Assembly (NCBI GenBank): GCA_947259865.1
Contig: CAMYNZ010000130.1
Coordinates: 1-27,601, forward strand
Length of the DNA: 27,601 nucleotides
Source of the DNA: an uncultured Desulfobacterales bacterium
GTDB taxonomy: Bacteria > Desulfobacterota > Desulfobacteria > Desulfobacterales > G020354645
Direction: 5' to 3'
Position 1 is the first letter of the stretch. Each line of letters starts with the position of its first letter. Below the pieces are notes generated by a model. The model was not told where the DNA came from, did not search any database, and saw nothing but the letters and a program-made list of their open reading frames with translations. The position numbers and the translations under genes were made by a program. This document shows positions 14,070-22,413 of this stretch, piece by piece.

Positions 14070-15647
14070 TTACTGCTTAATTTTATCCTGTCCCTGCTGT
14101 GCGTGCCAATATTTCTTTAAGGCAGCCACTACACTTTCGTCATACATGGTTCCGCTTTCTTTCTCCAGTATTGAGAAAGCATCTTTGACCGGAAGTGCAT
14201 CACGATAATGCCGCTGGGAGGTTAAGGCTTCGAACACGTCGGCAACCGCGATTATTTTGGTCATGAAAGGAATATCTTCAGATTTGAGTCCGGCCAGATA
14301 ACCGGATCCGTCCAACCGCTCGTGATGAGACGCAGCGATCATCGGAACATTTCGATACTGGCGGGAAAAATGCATTTTGTTCAAGATATCCCGGGTGATG
14401 AATACATGCTGTTTTATATTTTCATACTCTTCATTGGTCAGTCGACCCTGTTTTTTTAAAATATAATCGTCAATGCCCAGTTTGCCGTAATCATGCAGCA
14501 GGGCAGCTACACTGAGAATATCCTGTTCAATTTCGCCGAACCCGAGTTTATTGGCAATACCGACGGCATATTGGGTTACTTTTTTGGAATGACCGGCGGT
14601 CATGGGATCTTTGGCGTCGATGGAAGCAGCCATAACTTCCAAAATGCTCTTGAACTGTCGATCCTGTTCCTGAAAAAGCATCGCATTTTCCAAAGCAATG
14701 GCAATGCCGGATGACAGGGCTTTTAAATACTCGCTATCCATATCGGTAAAGATGCCGTTTTTTTTGTTTATGGCCTGGATCACGCCAAGGACCTCTCCGT
14801 TTTTATTTTTCACGGGTACACACAAGATACAGCGGGTTCGGTATCCGGTTTCTTGATCGGTGCGCATACTAAAACGACTATCCGCATAGGCATCCGGAAT
14901 ATTGAGCGTTTTGCCGGTCATGGCGACCAACCCTGCAATTCCCAAATTCATGCTCAGGCGAATGTCCTTGCCGCCAAGCCCGTCTGAAACGATTGTAAAG
15001 AGCTCACCTTTTTGCTTATCGATTAGAAAAAGAGACCCGCGCAGACACTGTGTCAATTCCCGGATTTCACAAACAAAAGTTTCGGCCTGACTTTTATCCG
15101 GCTGGAGGGTGAATTCTTCTTCGCTGAGATTTGAGATCCGTTTTCTGACCAGCTGTTCGTCTGCCTTGGTAAATAAACCGGCTTTTTTGTTGAGAAGTTC
15201 GAGAGCCCCGCCGACCTCGCCATCTTTGTCAAAAATCGGGGCTGCGAGAATACTTTGGGTTTTAAAGCCGGTTATTTCATCTATTTTGGCATTAAATCTG
15301 GGGTCTTCATAGGCATTGGCCACATTAATAATTTGTTTGGTTAGGACACTGACACCGACGATTCCCATGCGCATCTTAATACTGATTTTTCCGGCTTCCA
15401 GGCCTTCGGCAAATTTAGCCCATAATTCCATGCCTTCCCAATTCAGCAAGAACAAGGTGCTTCGATCTGCATCCAGAAATTTGGAGATTTCAGTCATGAT
15501 TAAGGGTAGGAGTTGATTAATATTACGCTCACCACCGATTTTCTTTTCGATTTCTATAAATCTTTTCAACCGGGTGTTTTCAGCTGCGAGCTTGCGATTT
15601 TGTACTTGAAGGTCTGTGGATTTATTGACTGAATTTTCGCTGATCAT
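14070..15647 (-). CDS. GAF-GAF-HD-GYP response protein (putative c-di-GMP phosphodiesterase)
   Basis: A 525-residue cytoplasmic protein: a short N-terminal coiled coil (about 10-35), GAF 1 (about 40-175, with RSTLFLLNWEGMELWAKFAEG), GAF 2 (about 190-325, with RGSLFLIDKQKGELFTIVSDG), and a C-terminal HD-GYP domain (about 335-515). Metal ligands are visible: H353 in TAGHS, H385-D386 in LLHDYGKLGI, and H441-H442-E443 followed by RLDGSGY. The domain class degrades cyclic di-GMP. The GYP tripeptide is GYL here (L451), a change from the motif that gives the domain its name; the metal site looks intact. The GAF domains probably bind a small ligand that controls the output. The ATG has AGG just upstream. 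Confidence 0.92.
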   Translation of the reverse strand: MISENSVNKSTDLQVQNRKLAAENTRLKRFIEIEKKIGGERNINQLLPLIMTEISKFLDADRSTLFLLNWEGMELWAKFAEGLEAGKISIKMRMGIVGVSVLTKQIINVANAYEDPRFNAKIDEITGFKTQSILAAPIFDKDGEVGGALELLNKKAGLFTKADEQLVRKRISNLSEEEFTLQPDKSQAETFVCEIRELTQCLRGSLFLIDKQKGELFTIVSDGLGGKDIRLSMNLGIAGLVAMTGKTLNIPDAYADSRFSMRTDQETGYRTRCILCVPVKNKNGEVLGVIQAINKKNGIFTDMDSEYLKALSSGIAIALENAMLFQEQDRQFKSILEVMAASIDAKDPMTAGHSKKVTQYAVGIANKLGFGEIEQDILSVAALLHDYGKLGIDDYILKKQGRLTNEEYENIKQHVFITRDILNKMHFSRQYRNVPMIAASHHERLDGSGYLAGLKSEDIPFMTKIIAVADVFEALTSQRHYRDALPVKDAFSILEKESGTMYDESVVAALKKYWHAQQGQDKIKQ

Positions 15648-16127
15648 ATTATTACCTGTTGCGACCCTAATGTTTTGTCCCTATTGTTTTTATTAAACAC
15701 CCTCATCATAATTAATCCTGCACAGCAAATTCATTGGACCGCGGCAGCCATTGCAAATACCCAGCGTTTTGGTTATAGCTTTACTCGAAGTGTGGGAAAT
15801 TGTCTTTCTTACTCCATTGGTCTTAATAAGATAAGGGATTACCCTTAATTTTACCTGACCGGGGAAAATGTAGCAAGTTTTTAGATCATATCGCACTGAA
15901 ACGTTTTTGCAGAAATAAGGAAAAGGACCGTGAGCCCCTTGATTGGAATTACGTGCTCCAGAGAAGTCGGGGGAGCCTGGGGAAAATATTAACCGGGACA
16001 CTTCCTGGACTGCACCTTTGATGAATACAGCTGGGCTATCTGCAGTTCCGGCGGTGCGCCGGTTCTCATATCGGTTGCTCACAACCGGACGTCACTTTTG
16101 ACGATTATCAGCAGGTTAAATGACACT
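15648..16127. other. 480-bp divergent intergenic region
   Basis: It lies between the HD-GYP gene (minus) and the M20 peptidase gene (plus). A 129-codon GTG-started minus-strand frame (15693-16082) fills most of it, but its composition is not convincing and I see no ribosome binding site. A compact perfect hairpin (CCGGCG-GTG-CGCCGG, 16048-16062) lies about 65 bp before the peptidase start. I recognise no riboswitch. Confidence 0.5.
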
Positions 16128-17216
16128 ATGGAAGAGATTGTACAACTGACCAAAGAACTTATCCGGTTCAGATCCATGCATTCCGAGCCGGAAGAGATCA
16201 AGCGCTGCATTGAATTCATAGAAAAATATCTTGAAGAATATGCAATCGAATACTGGCGTTTTGATCACGGCGGTATCCCGTCGATTCTGGTCATGCCAGG
16301 AAGCAGAAGAACCTCAATACTCTTGATGTCTCATATCGATGTGGTGGCGGCACCGGCAGAATTGTTCGACCCCTTCGAAAAGGATGGAAATCTTTACGGA
16401 AGGGGCAGCATCGATGATAAATACGCGGCGGCGCTGTCCCTGGTGCTGCTTAAAAATCACCTCGTAAAGCTTCGCAGCAGCGACAAAGTTCAGGAAGATC
16501 TGGCTTTCGGGGTACTCATAACCGGGGATGAAGAAATCGGGGGTGCCAATGGCGCCAAGAGAGTCCTCAATGAAGTCAAAGCTGATTTTTGTGTGGCGCT
16601 GGATGGCGGGACACCCAATAAAATCGTTGTCAAAGAAAAAGGAGTCCTCAAGCTAAAATTGGTTTCAAAAGGTAGGGCGGCCCATGGTGCCAGACCCTGG
16701 CTGGGTGAAAATGCCATTGATAATTTGATCGAAGACTATCTGAAATTGAAAAATCATTTTCAGGTGTCCACACCGGATCACTGGCATCGCACCATGAATG
16801 TCAGCATCATTCAGGCCGGTAAATCATTTAACCAGGTTCCGGAAACGGCCGAAGCTTTATTTGATATTCGCTATACGGAATCAGACGATATCGACCGACT
16901 TGTTTCTCAGATGCAAAACGAAATAAAAGGCCGGCTGACAGTCGAAGCCAAAGGGCACCTTTTTTCCGGGGGTCAATCCCCCTACCTGGATGTGCTATTA
17001 AAAATTGCCAAAAAGACGGAAGTCGGCTTTGAACATGGCGCCAGTGACGCCCGGTTTTTATCGGCCCACGGTATCGATGGCATTGTCTGGGGCGCAAACG
17101 GTGATATGAGCGCGCACGCAATCGATGAGCATGTCAACATCGAAAGCGTTTATGAGCTCTACCGGTTGCTGGATGCGTTTGTGATTAAATCGCAAGCGCT
17201 GAAGCCCGGCAAATAA
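16128..17216 (+). CDS. M20 family metallopeptidase (dipeptidase/deacylase type)
   Basis: A 362-residue enzyme of the M20/ArgE/DapE/CPG2 family with a two-metal site. Ligands and catalytic residues visible are H69 and D71 (LLMSHIDVV), D96 (GRGSIDDK), the catalytic E135 and ligand E136 (ITGDEEIGG), D159 (VALDGG) and a C-terminal histidine in SAHAIDEHV. The dimerisation-lid histidine is H186 in AAHGARP. Such enzymes hydrolyse dipeptides or N-acyl amino acids in the cytoplasm. The gene directly precedes two peptide ABC transporter sets on the same strand, so digestion of imported peptides is a reasonable role. I chose the ATG at 16128 over the TTG at 16098 because the N-terminus then matches the family. 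Confidence 0.88.
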   Translation: MEEIVQLTKELIRFRSMHSEPEEIKRCIEFIEKYLEEYAIEYWRFDHGGIPSILVMPGSRRTSILLMSHIDVVAAPAELFDPFEKDGNLYGRGSIDDKYAAALSLVLLKNHLVKLRSSDKVQEDLAFGVLITGDEEIGGANGAKRVLNEVKADFCVALDGGTPNKIVVKEKGVLKLKLVSKGRAAHGARPWLGENAIDNLIEDYLKLKNHFQVSTPDHWHRTMNVSIIQAGKSFNQVPETAEALFDIRYTESDDIDRLVSQMQNEIKGRLTVEAKGHLFSGGQSPYLDVLLKIAKKTEVGFEHGASDARFLSAHGIDGIVWGANGDMSAHAIDEHVNIESVYELYRLLDAFVIKSQALKPGK

Positions 17217-17242
17217 AGCCCATAGCTGCTTTTGGCTTTTTT
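17215..17242 (+). terminator. Rho-independent terminator candidate after the M20 gene
   Basis: AAAGCC (17215-17220) pairs with GGCTTT (17234-17239), followed by a T-run to 17242. The stem is 6 bp with a 13-nt loop. It begins at the peptidase stop codon and lies immediately before the next promoter. Confidence 0.45.
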
Positions 17243-17244
17243 AC

Positions 17245-17273
17245 TTGACACATGAGCCCAATTTTTCTACGTT
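17245..17273 (+). promoter_or_regulatory. Sigma70-type promoter for transporter set 1
   Basis: A consensus TTGACA (17245-17250) is followed after 17 bp by TACGTT (17268-17273), a weak -10. The same CTTGACACA core is found at the promoter of the second SBP gene (23556). The leader to the ATG at 17502 would be about 220 nt. Confidence 0.5.
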
Positions 17274-17501
17274 TCTTCGAAGATTAAGGGAATGCTAATC
17301 ATCGGCCTGCGTCACTTTCCCTCATCGACCCAGGCTGCCTTTGATGTCAACCCCATACGGCACCCAAGAGAGGCGCGGAACATTGCAGCAGCCGGTGCCC
17401 TCCTCGCTTCTCCATATTTTTCAATTCATCAATGGCATGTATCTTTTGTTGCATTCGAAGTTGAAAAGGTGCCCAATCCCAAGATAGAAGGGAGGTTTTC
17501 A

Positions 17502-19013
17502 ATGCGCGTAAAAACATTGTTGATCGTATTGGTATTGGTAGTCGCATTTACAATGCCTGCCGGAGCAAAAACACTTAAATTCGCCTTTCAAGGCAGTCTC
17601 GACTCCTTTGATCCCTATAACCTGAACGAAACATTCCATCTGGGAACCCAGGGCAATGTTTTTGAGGGATTGATTCGACGCGGGCCCAATCTGGAGATCG
17701 AACCGGCCCTGGCGGAACGCTGGGAGGTAATGGAGCCCACCCGCTGGCGCTTTTATCTGCGCAAGGGCGTCAAATTCCATGACGGCACCCCATTTACTGC
17801 CGATGACGTGGTATTTTCCGCCACCCGGGTGCGCCATGCGAATTCAGATTTGCGGGTCCGGTTGTCGGCCGACACCATGGTCATTAAAGTGGATGATCAT
17901 ACCGTGGATTTTGTCACCGACAAACCCAATCCGATTCTGCATGTCGAATGGGGAACCTGGTACATCATGTCCAGAGAATGGACTATAAAAAACGACGCTA
18001 TCTTACCTCAATCGGCCACCAAAGAAAAAGAAAATTATGCCACCCGCCATGCCAACGGCACTGGGCCGTTTATGCTGGTCAGTCACGAGCCCGGTGTGAA
18101 AACCGTATTCAAAGTCAATAAGAAATGGTGGGACCGGAAAAACAAAGAACATAACGTCAAAGAAGTCATCTTCACCCAGATCAGCAATGACGCCACCCGG
18201 GTTGCGGCATTGTTATCCGGCCAGGTAGATATGGCCTATCCGGTCCCGGTTCAGGACATGAAGCGCGTCGATGGCAATGCCTCTACCCGCATGCTGGTGG
18301 GACCGGAGTTGCGTACCATTTTTCTGGGGATGGATCAGAACCGGGATGAGCTGTTGTATTCGAACGTGAAGGGTAAAGTGTTGCGCGGGCTATCGGAACC
18401 ATCGGCCATGATGATCGCACCGGGTGTTCATGGCGGCGGAAATCCGAAGTTTAAACGGCTTGAATATAATCCGACGAAATCCCAGGAGCTTCTGGCAGAG
18501 GCCGGTTATCCCAACGGTTTTGAAGTCGGTATGGATTGCCCCAACGATCGCTATGTCAATGACGAACAAATTTGTCTGGCCGCGGTGTCCATGCTGGCTA
18601 AAGTGGGAATCAAAGTAAACCTGCTGGCGCAACCCAAAACCAAATACTTTGGAAAAGTATTAGCCCCCAAACTGGATACCAGTTTCTATCTGCTGGGTTG
18701 GACTCCGGGCAGCTTTGATTCCTATAATCCCCTTAATTTTTTGCATGCCTGCCCTAAAAAAACCGGTGAAGGCAAGTTTAACCTCGGCGGTTATTGCAAT
18801 CCTGAAGTGGATGCACTGAACGCCAGAATCCTGAGTGAAACCGACCAGTCCAAACGTGATGCCATGATTGAACAGGCCTGGACAATGACCATCAACGACG
18901 TTGCATACATTCCGTTGCATCAACAGGCGCTGGCCTGGGGAGTCAACAATAAAGTGCAGGTCAAACAGCGTCCCGACAATCAATTTGCATGGCGTCACGT
19001 TATGATCAAGTAG
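17502..19013 (+). CDS. Peptide-type ABC transporter substrate-binding protein (SBP_bac_5), set 1
   Basis: A 503-residue periplasmic protein with a signal peptide (MRVKTLLIVLVLVVAFTMPAGA, cleavage probably after residue 22). It has the family signature RKGVKFHDGTPFTADDV at about residues 87-103 and the C-terminal LLGWTPGSFDSYNPLNFLHA. Family members bind di- or oligopeptides, or nickel, heme or sugars, so the ligand is uncertain. GGGAGG precedes the ATG at 17502; the frame is open to 17292, but only this start gives a signal peptide. It is followed by a strong terminator and then, 268 bp on, by the permease genes. The protein is clearly different from the second SBP (23633-25240), so the two sets probably have different ligands. 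Confidence 0.9.
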   Translation: MRVKTLLIVLVLVVAFTMPAGAKTLKFAFQGSLDSFDPYNLNETFHLGTQGNVFEGLIRRGPNLEIEPALAERWEVMEPTRWRFYLRKGVKFHDGTPFTADDVVFSATRVRHANSDLRVRLSADTMVIKVDDHTVDFVTDKPNPILHVEWGTWYIMSREWTIKNDAILPQSATKEKENYATRHANGTGPFMLVSHEPGVKTVFKVNKKWWDRKNKEHNVKEVIFTQISNDATRVAALLSGQVDMAYPVPVQDMKRVDGNASTRMLVGPELRTIFLGMDQNRDELLYSNVKGKVLRGLSEPSAMMIAPGVHGGGNPKFKRLEYNPTKSQELLAEAGYPNGFEVGMDCPNDRYVNDEQICLAAVSMLAKVGIKVNLLAQPKTKYFGKVLAPKLDTSFYLLGWTPGSFDSYNPLNFLHACPKKTGEGKFNLGGYCNPEVDALNARILSETDQSKRDAMIEQAWTMTINDVAYIPLHQQALAWGVNNKVQVKQRPDNQFAWRHVMIK

Positions 19014-19030
19014 GTGCCGGCAATCAAACA

Positions 19031-19073
19031 AACCCGGAATTCGGTTTAACTATGCTGGATTCCGGGTTTTTTT
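19031..19073 (+). terminator. Rho-independent terminator after SBP 1
   Basis: AACCCGGAAT (19031-19040) and ATTCCGGGTT (19059-19068) form a perfect 10-bp stem, with a T-run at 19067-19073. It separates the SBP gene from its permease genes, so it probably lowers their expression through partial read-through. Confidence 0.8.
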
Positions 19074-19081
19074 CTATTTGG

Positions 19082-19276
19082 TTAATTTGTTGATTGGTTG
19101 ACTGGTTGATTGGTTAATTAGTTAATTCGTGGAGCATGAGAATATCCGATATAACAATCAGCCATTATTACAATATTGAAGATCGACTGAACGCAGCAGT
19201 TCTGTTCAAACGGCATTTATTCTCATTGATGCTCAACGAATTAACCATTAAACCAATAAACTATTCAACGATAACC
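19082..19276. repeat. Inverted arrays of 8-bp units before permease B1
   Basis: Six consecutive 8-bp units of the form TTRAYTNG fill 19082-19129 (TTAATTTG, TTGATTGG, TTGACTGG, TTGATTGG, TTAATTAG, TTAATTCG). Complementary units in the same 8-bp register lie at 19237-19276 (CGAATTAA, CCATTAAA, CCAATAAA, CTATTCAA, then a degenerate unit). Inside them a further inverted pair (GAGCATGAGAATA against TATTCTCATTGATGCTC) extends the pairing. The right array ends 5 bp before the dppB start codon. Confidence 0.85.
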
Positions 19277-19281
19277 GTATT

Positions 19282-20265
19282 ATGATTGCCCTGATTATCC
19301 GCCGTATATTCCAGTCTATAATCGTCATGCTGGCCGTGGCCTTGGTCGCTTTCATGTTGTTTCGGTATGTGGGCGATCCGGTTTCTCAAATGGTGGGGCA
19401 GGAAACGAGCATCGCCGATATGGAACGGCTGAGAGAGGAGCTGGGGCTGAACGACCCGATTATCGTGCAGTTTGCCGGCTTTGCATGGAACACCGTGCGG
19501 GGAAAATTCGGTATCTCTTACCGCCTCGGCCGTCCCGTCAATGAATTGTTTGCCGAACGGCTGCCGGCCACCCTGGAGCTAAGTCTGATAGCGGCCTTAT
19601 TCTCTCTGCTCGCCGGGATTCCCATGGGGGTCTACTCCGGACTTTATCCGGATAGAGCATTAAGCAAGCTCTTCCAGGCAATTTCGCTAATTGGAATTTC
19701 ATTACCGACATTTTTAATCGGGATCCTGTTAATTCTATTCTTCGGCGTCATCCTGGGTTGGCTGCCGACCTTTGGCCGGGGAGAGGTAATCCAGCTCGGC
19801 TTTTGGTCGACCGGACTGCTGACGGTCAGCGGTTTGAAGGCCGTTATCATGCCGGCCTTTACGTTGGGCATGTTTCAGCTGACGCTAATCATGCGGATGG
19901 TTCGTTCTGAAATGATGGAGGTCTTGCGGACCGATTACATCAAGTTTGCTCGGGCCCGCGGCCTGACTAATCGTGCCGTTAATTTCGGCCATGCCTTAAA
20001 AAACACCCTGGTCCCGGTCATTACCATCACCGGTATTCAAATCGGCACGATCATCGCCTTCGCCCTTATTACCGAAACCGTGTTTCAATGGCCCGGTATG
20101 GGGCTGCTGTTTCTGCAGGCCATTCAATTCGCAGATATTCCGGTGATGTCGACCTACCTCATTTTAATTGCGTTTTTCTTTGTGGTGATCAATCTGATTG
20201 TCGACCTCCTCTACCACGTAGTGGATCCTCGCCTTAGATTTGATAAGGCTGTGGTTGCAGGTTAG
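19282..20265 (+). CDS. dppB: Peptide-type ABC transporter permease B, set 1
   Basis: A 327-residue inner-membrane permease with six predicted helices, of the DppB/OppB type. The N-terminal IIRRIFQSIIVMLAVALVAFML and the FRYVGDP segment are typical. The cytoplasmic EAA-like loop that docks on the ATPase is KFARARGLTNRAVNFGHALKN. It pairs with permease C (20429-21361) to form the pore. No Shine-Dalgarno is visible before the ATG; instead the start follows directly on a repeat array. The C-terminal VVDPRLRFD is normal, so the gene is complete. Confidence 0.92.
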   Translation: MIALIIRRIFQSIIVMLAVALVAFMLFRYVGDPVSQMVGQETSIADMERLREELGLNDPIIVQFAGFAWNTVRGKFGISYRLGRPVNELFAERLPATLELSLIAALFSLLAGIPMGVYSGLYPDRALSKLFQAISLIGISLPTFLIGILLILFFGVILGWLPTFGRGEVIQLGFWSTGLLTVSGLKAVIMPAFTLGMFQLTLIMRMVRSEMMEVLRTDYIKFARARGLTNRAVNFGHALKNTLVPVITITGIQIGTIIAFALITETVFQWPGMGLLFLQAIQFADIPVMSTYLILIAFFFVVINLIVDLLYHVVDPRLRFDKAVVAG

Positions 20266-20309
20266 GCCCTTAATTATGAAATCAGTGCATATTATGGCAA
20301 ATTATTTTC

Positions 20310-20414
20310 GCCACCAAGACGCAAAGACGCGAAGATAAATATTAACCAAAAAGTTTCACGTTCCCCTTTGTGTCTTGGGGCCTTTGTGGCAATTAATTCT
20401 CCGCCTGCGGCGGA
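20310..20414. repeat. Imperfect inverted repeat before permease C1
   Basis: The left arm starting GCCACCAAGACGCAAAGAC (20310-20334) is the approximate complement of the right arm CTTTGTGTCTTGG...CTTTGTGGC (20366-20390). A perfect small hairpin follows, TCCGCC-TGC-GGCGGA (20400-20414), ending 14 bp before the permease ATG. The GCCAC-AAGAC-CAAAG type of sequence is, as I recall, a common dispersed intergenic repeat in several bacterial groups. Confidence 0.75.
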
Positions 20415-20428
20415 TCCGGTGTAGGCAT

Positions 20429-21361
20429 ATGAAAAGTGCAGCGCGCATTCAGGATAGCGTTCATCGATTTTTTGACAGTGATATCTGGTTCAGTTTTAAA
20501 AAATCCAAAGTTACTGTGGTGGCCGCATGCGTCACCGCGTTAGTAATGTTATCTGCTTTCGCAGCACCTTTGATCGCGCCTCACAATCCCTTTGATCCGG
20601 CATCCCTCGAGCTGATGGATGCGTTTACCCCGCCGTTCTGGTTTGATGAGGGAACAACAAAGTTTTTGCTGGGCACGGATGATCAGGGTCGGGATATTTT
20701 TTCAACCATTCTTTATGGTTCGCGCATTTCACTGTTGGTCGGATTTGCGTCCATGTTATTTGCGATGGTCATCGGGATAACGCTGGGCCTCATCTCCGGC
20801 TACATCGGCGGGGCGGTGGAGTCTATCATTATGCGAATCGCCGATGTACAAATCAGCTTCCCGGCCTATCTCATCGCGATGTTGATCTATGGTGTGGCCC
20901 TCAGTTTGCTGCCTAACGAGCGGCATGACGAATTGGCCGTCTGGGTGCTTGTTCTGGCTATCGGATTCGCCAACTGGGTCCACTTTGCACGAACTGTGCG
21001 GGGTTCCACCCTGGTGGAAAAAAACAAAGAATATGTCCAGTCGGCACGGGTTATCGGGCGCCGGCGCGCCACTATTATGTTTCGCCATATCCTGCCCAAT
21101 GTCATGGGGCCGGTGCTGGTGATTGCCACCTTCGGGCTGGCCGTTGCCATTCTGACTGTAGCAACCCTGTCATTTCTGGGGGTCGGCGTTCCCCCGACCA
21201 GACCGTCCCTGGGAACCCTCATCCGTATCGGTCAGGACTTTCTGTTTGCCGGTGAATGGTGGATCGTGATTTTTCCCGGTGTGGCCCTGTCGGTGCTGAT
21301 ACTGGCTGTAAATCTTCTCGGTGACTGGATGCGGGATGCCTTTAATCCCAAATTGAGATAA
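20429..21361 (+). CDS. dppC: Peptide-type ABC transporter permease C, set 1
   Basis: A 310-residue permease of the DppC/OppC type. It has an N-terminal OppC_N helix (VTVVAACVTALVMLSAFAAPLIAPHNP), the typical LLGTDDQGRDIFSTILYGSR segment, and the EAA-like loop SARVIGRRRATIMFRHILPN with the conserved HILPN. It ends LGDWMRDAFNPKLR, the standard C-terminus. I chose the ATG at 20429 (weak TAGG upstream); the frame is open to 20375, but that start would lie in a repeat. It partners permease B1. Confidence 0.92.
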   Translation: MKSAARIQDSVHRFFDSDIWFSFKKSKVTVVAACVTALVMLSAFAAPLIAPHNPFDPASLELMDAFTPPFWFDEGTTKFLLGTDDQGRDIFSTILYGSRISLLVGFASMLFAMVIGITLGLISGYIGGAVESIIMRIADVQISFPAYLIAMLIYGVALSLLPNERHDELAVWVLVLAIGFANWVHFARTVRGSTLVEKNKEYVQSARVIGRRRATIMFRHILPNVMGPVLVIATFGLAVAILTVATLSFLGVGVPPTRPSLGTLIRIGQDFLFAGEWWIVIFPGVALSVLILAVNLLGDWMRDAFNPKLR

Positions 21362-21369
21362 GTTTTACC

Positions 21370-21437
21370 GTTCAGGGTTCAAAGGTTCAGAGGTTCAAGA
21401 TTCTGGTTTCAAAGTTCAGAACCTGTGAACCTTTTGA
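21370..21437. repeat. GTTCARAG 8-bp repeats with inverted partner before dppD
   Basis: GTTCAAAG (21377-21384), GTTCAGAG (21385-21392) and GTTCAAGA (21393-21400) are in register, after a 7-bp GTTCAGG. A further GTTCAGA copy follows, then the inverted GTGAACCTTTTGAA (21425-21438), which reaches the start codon of dppD. Confidence 0.8.
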
Positions 21438-22412
21438 ATGATGACCGAATCGATACTAATAGTTGAGCATCTCCGAATTGAATTTGATACCCGCCGCGGT
21501 GTCCTGGTGGCGGTGGACGATGTGTCCTTTGATATCCTGCCGGGAGAAGTCTTTGGGATTGTTGGCGAATCCGGTGCGGGTAAATCCCTCACAGGTCAGG
21601 CGATCATCGGACTGCTCGAGCCTCCCGGCCGCATCGGTGCCGGTCAGATATGTCTAAATGGCCAGCGGATTGATCAATTGCCCCATGATCAGATGCGCCG
21701 TATCCGCGGGAAAAAAATCGGCATGATTTTCCAGGACCCGCTCACCAGCCTGAATCCCTTGTACACCATCGGCCAGCAACTGGCGGAAACCATACTCACC
21801 CATTCGGCAATGAGCTCGCAACAGGCGCGCCGGCATGCGACCAAGCTGTTGGATGAAGTCGGCATTCCGGCTGCCGCAAAACGTATCGATCACTACCCCC
21901 ACCAGTTTTCCGGCGGTATGCGCCAGCGGGTCGTCATTGCGCTGGCCCTGTGCGTCAACCCCAGTTTGATCATCGCTGACGAACCCACCACTGCCCTGGA
22001 TGTATCCATTCAGGCCCAGATAATCGCCCTTCTAAAAAGCCTGTGCAAAGAACACGACACGGCCGTTATTCTAATTACCCATGATATGGGAGTGATTGCC
22101 GAAATTTCAGACCGGGTAGCCGTCATGTATGCCGGACGGCTGGTGGAAGTCGGCAAAGTGCGCGATGTAGTAAAGAATCCGAAACACCCTTATTCTAAAG
22201 GATTGATGGGTTCTATTCCGTCTTTGCACCATAAGGCCGAAGCCCTTACCCAGATTGAAGGCACCATGCCGCGTTTGACGGAGATACCGGCAGGATGCGC
22301 CTTTCACCCGCGCTGCCCGAGCAGCTTTGAGCGCTGTCGAAATCAGCGCCCCGACTTATTAAACACCGAGCCCACCAAAGCCGCCTGCTGGCTTTATGAT
22401 AGCGAGGACTGA
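21438..22412 (+). CDS. dppD: Peptide-type ABC transporter ATPase D
   Basis: A 324-residue ATPase. Walker A is GESGAGKSLTG, the Q-loop is in MIFQDPLTSLNP, the ABC signature FSGGMRQRV, Walker B LIIADEPTTALD and the H-loop ILITHDMGV. The C-terminal oligopeptide/dipeptide extension has CAFHPRCPSSFERC, with four cysteines including the later ACWLY. It energises uptake together with DppF. The start may be the ATG at 21438 or the one at 21441; neither has a visible Shine-Dalgarno, and both follow a repeat. The stop is 1 bp before the dppF start. Confidence 0.93.
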   Translation: MMTESILIVEHLRIEFDTRRGVLVAVDDVSFDILPGEVFGIVGESGAGKSLTGQAIIGLLEPPGRIGAGQICLNGQRIDQLPHDQMRRIRGKKIGMIFQDPLTSLNPLYTIGQQLAETILTHSAMSSQQARRHATKLLDEVGIPAAAKRIDHYPHQFSGGMRQRVVIALALCVNPSLIIADEPTTALDVSIQAQIIALLKSLCKEHDTAVILITHDMGVIAEISDRVAVMYAGRLVEVGKVRDVVKNPKHPYSKGLMGSIPSLHHKAEALTQIEGTMPRLTEIPAGCAFHPRCPSSFERCRNQRPDLLNTEPTKAACWLYDSED

Positions 22413-22413
22413 A

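Noticed and set aside
15693..16082. 129-codon minus-strand frame in the gap before the M20 peptidase
   Set aside because: GTG start without ribosome binding site, low-order composition and no recognisable motif. I treat it as chance, though it is the longest frame in that gap.
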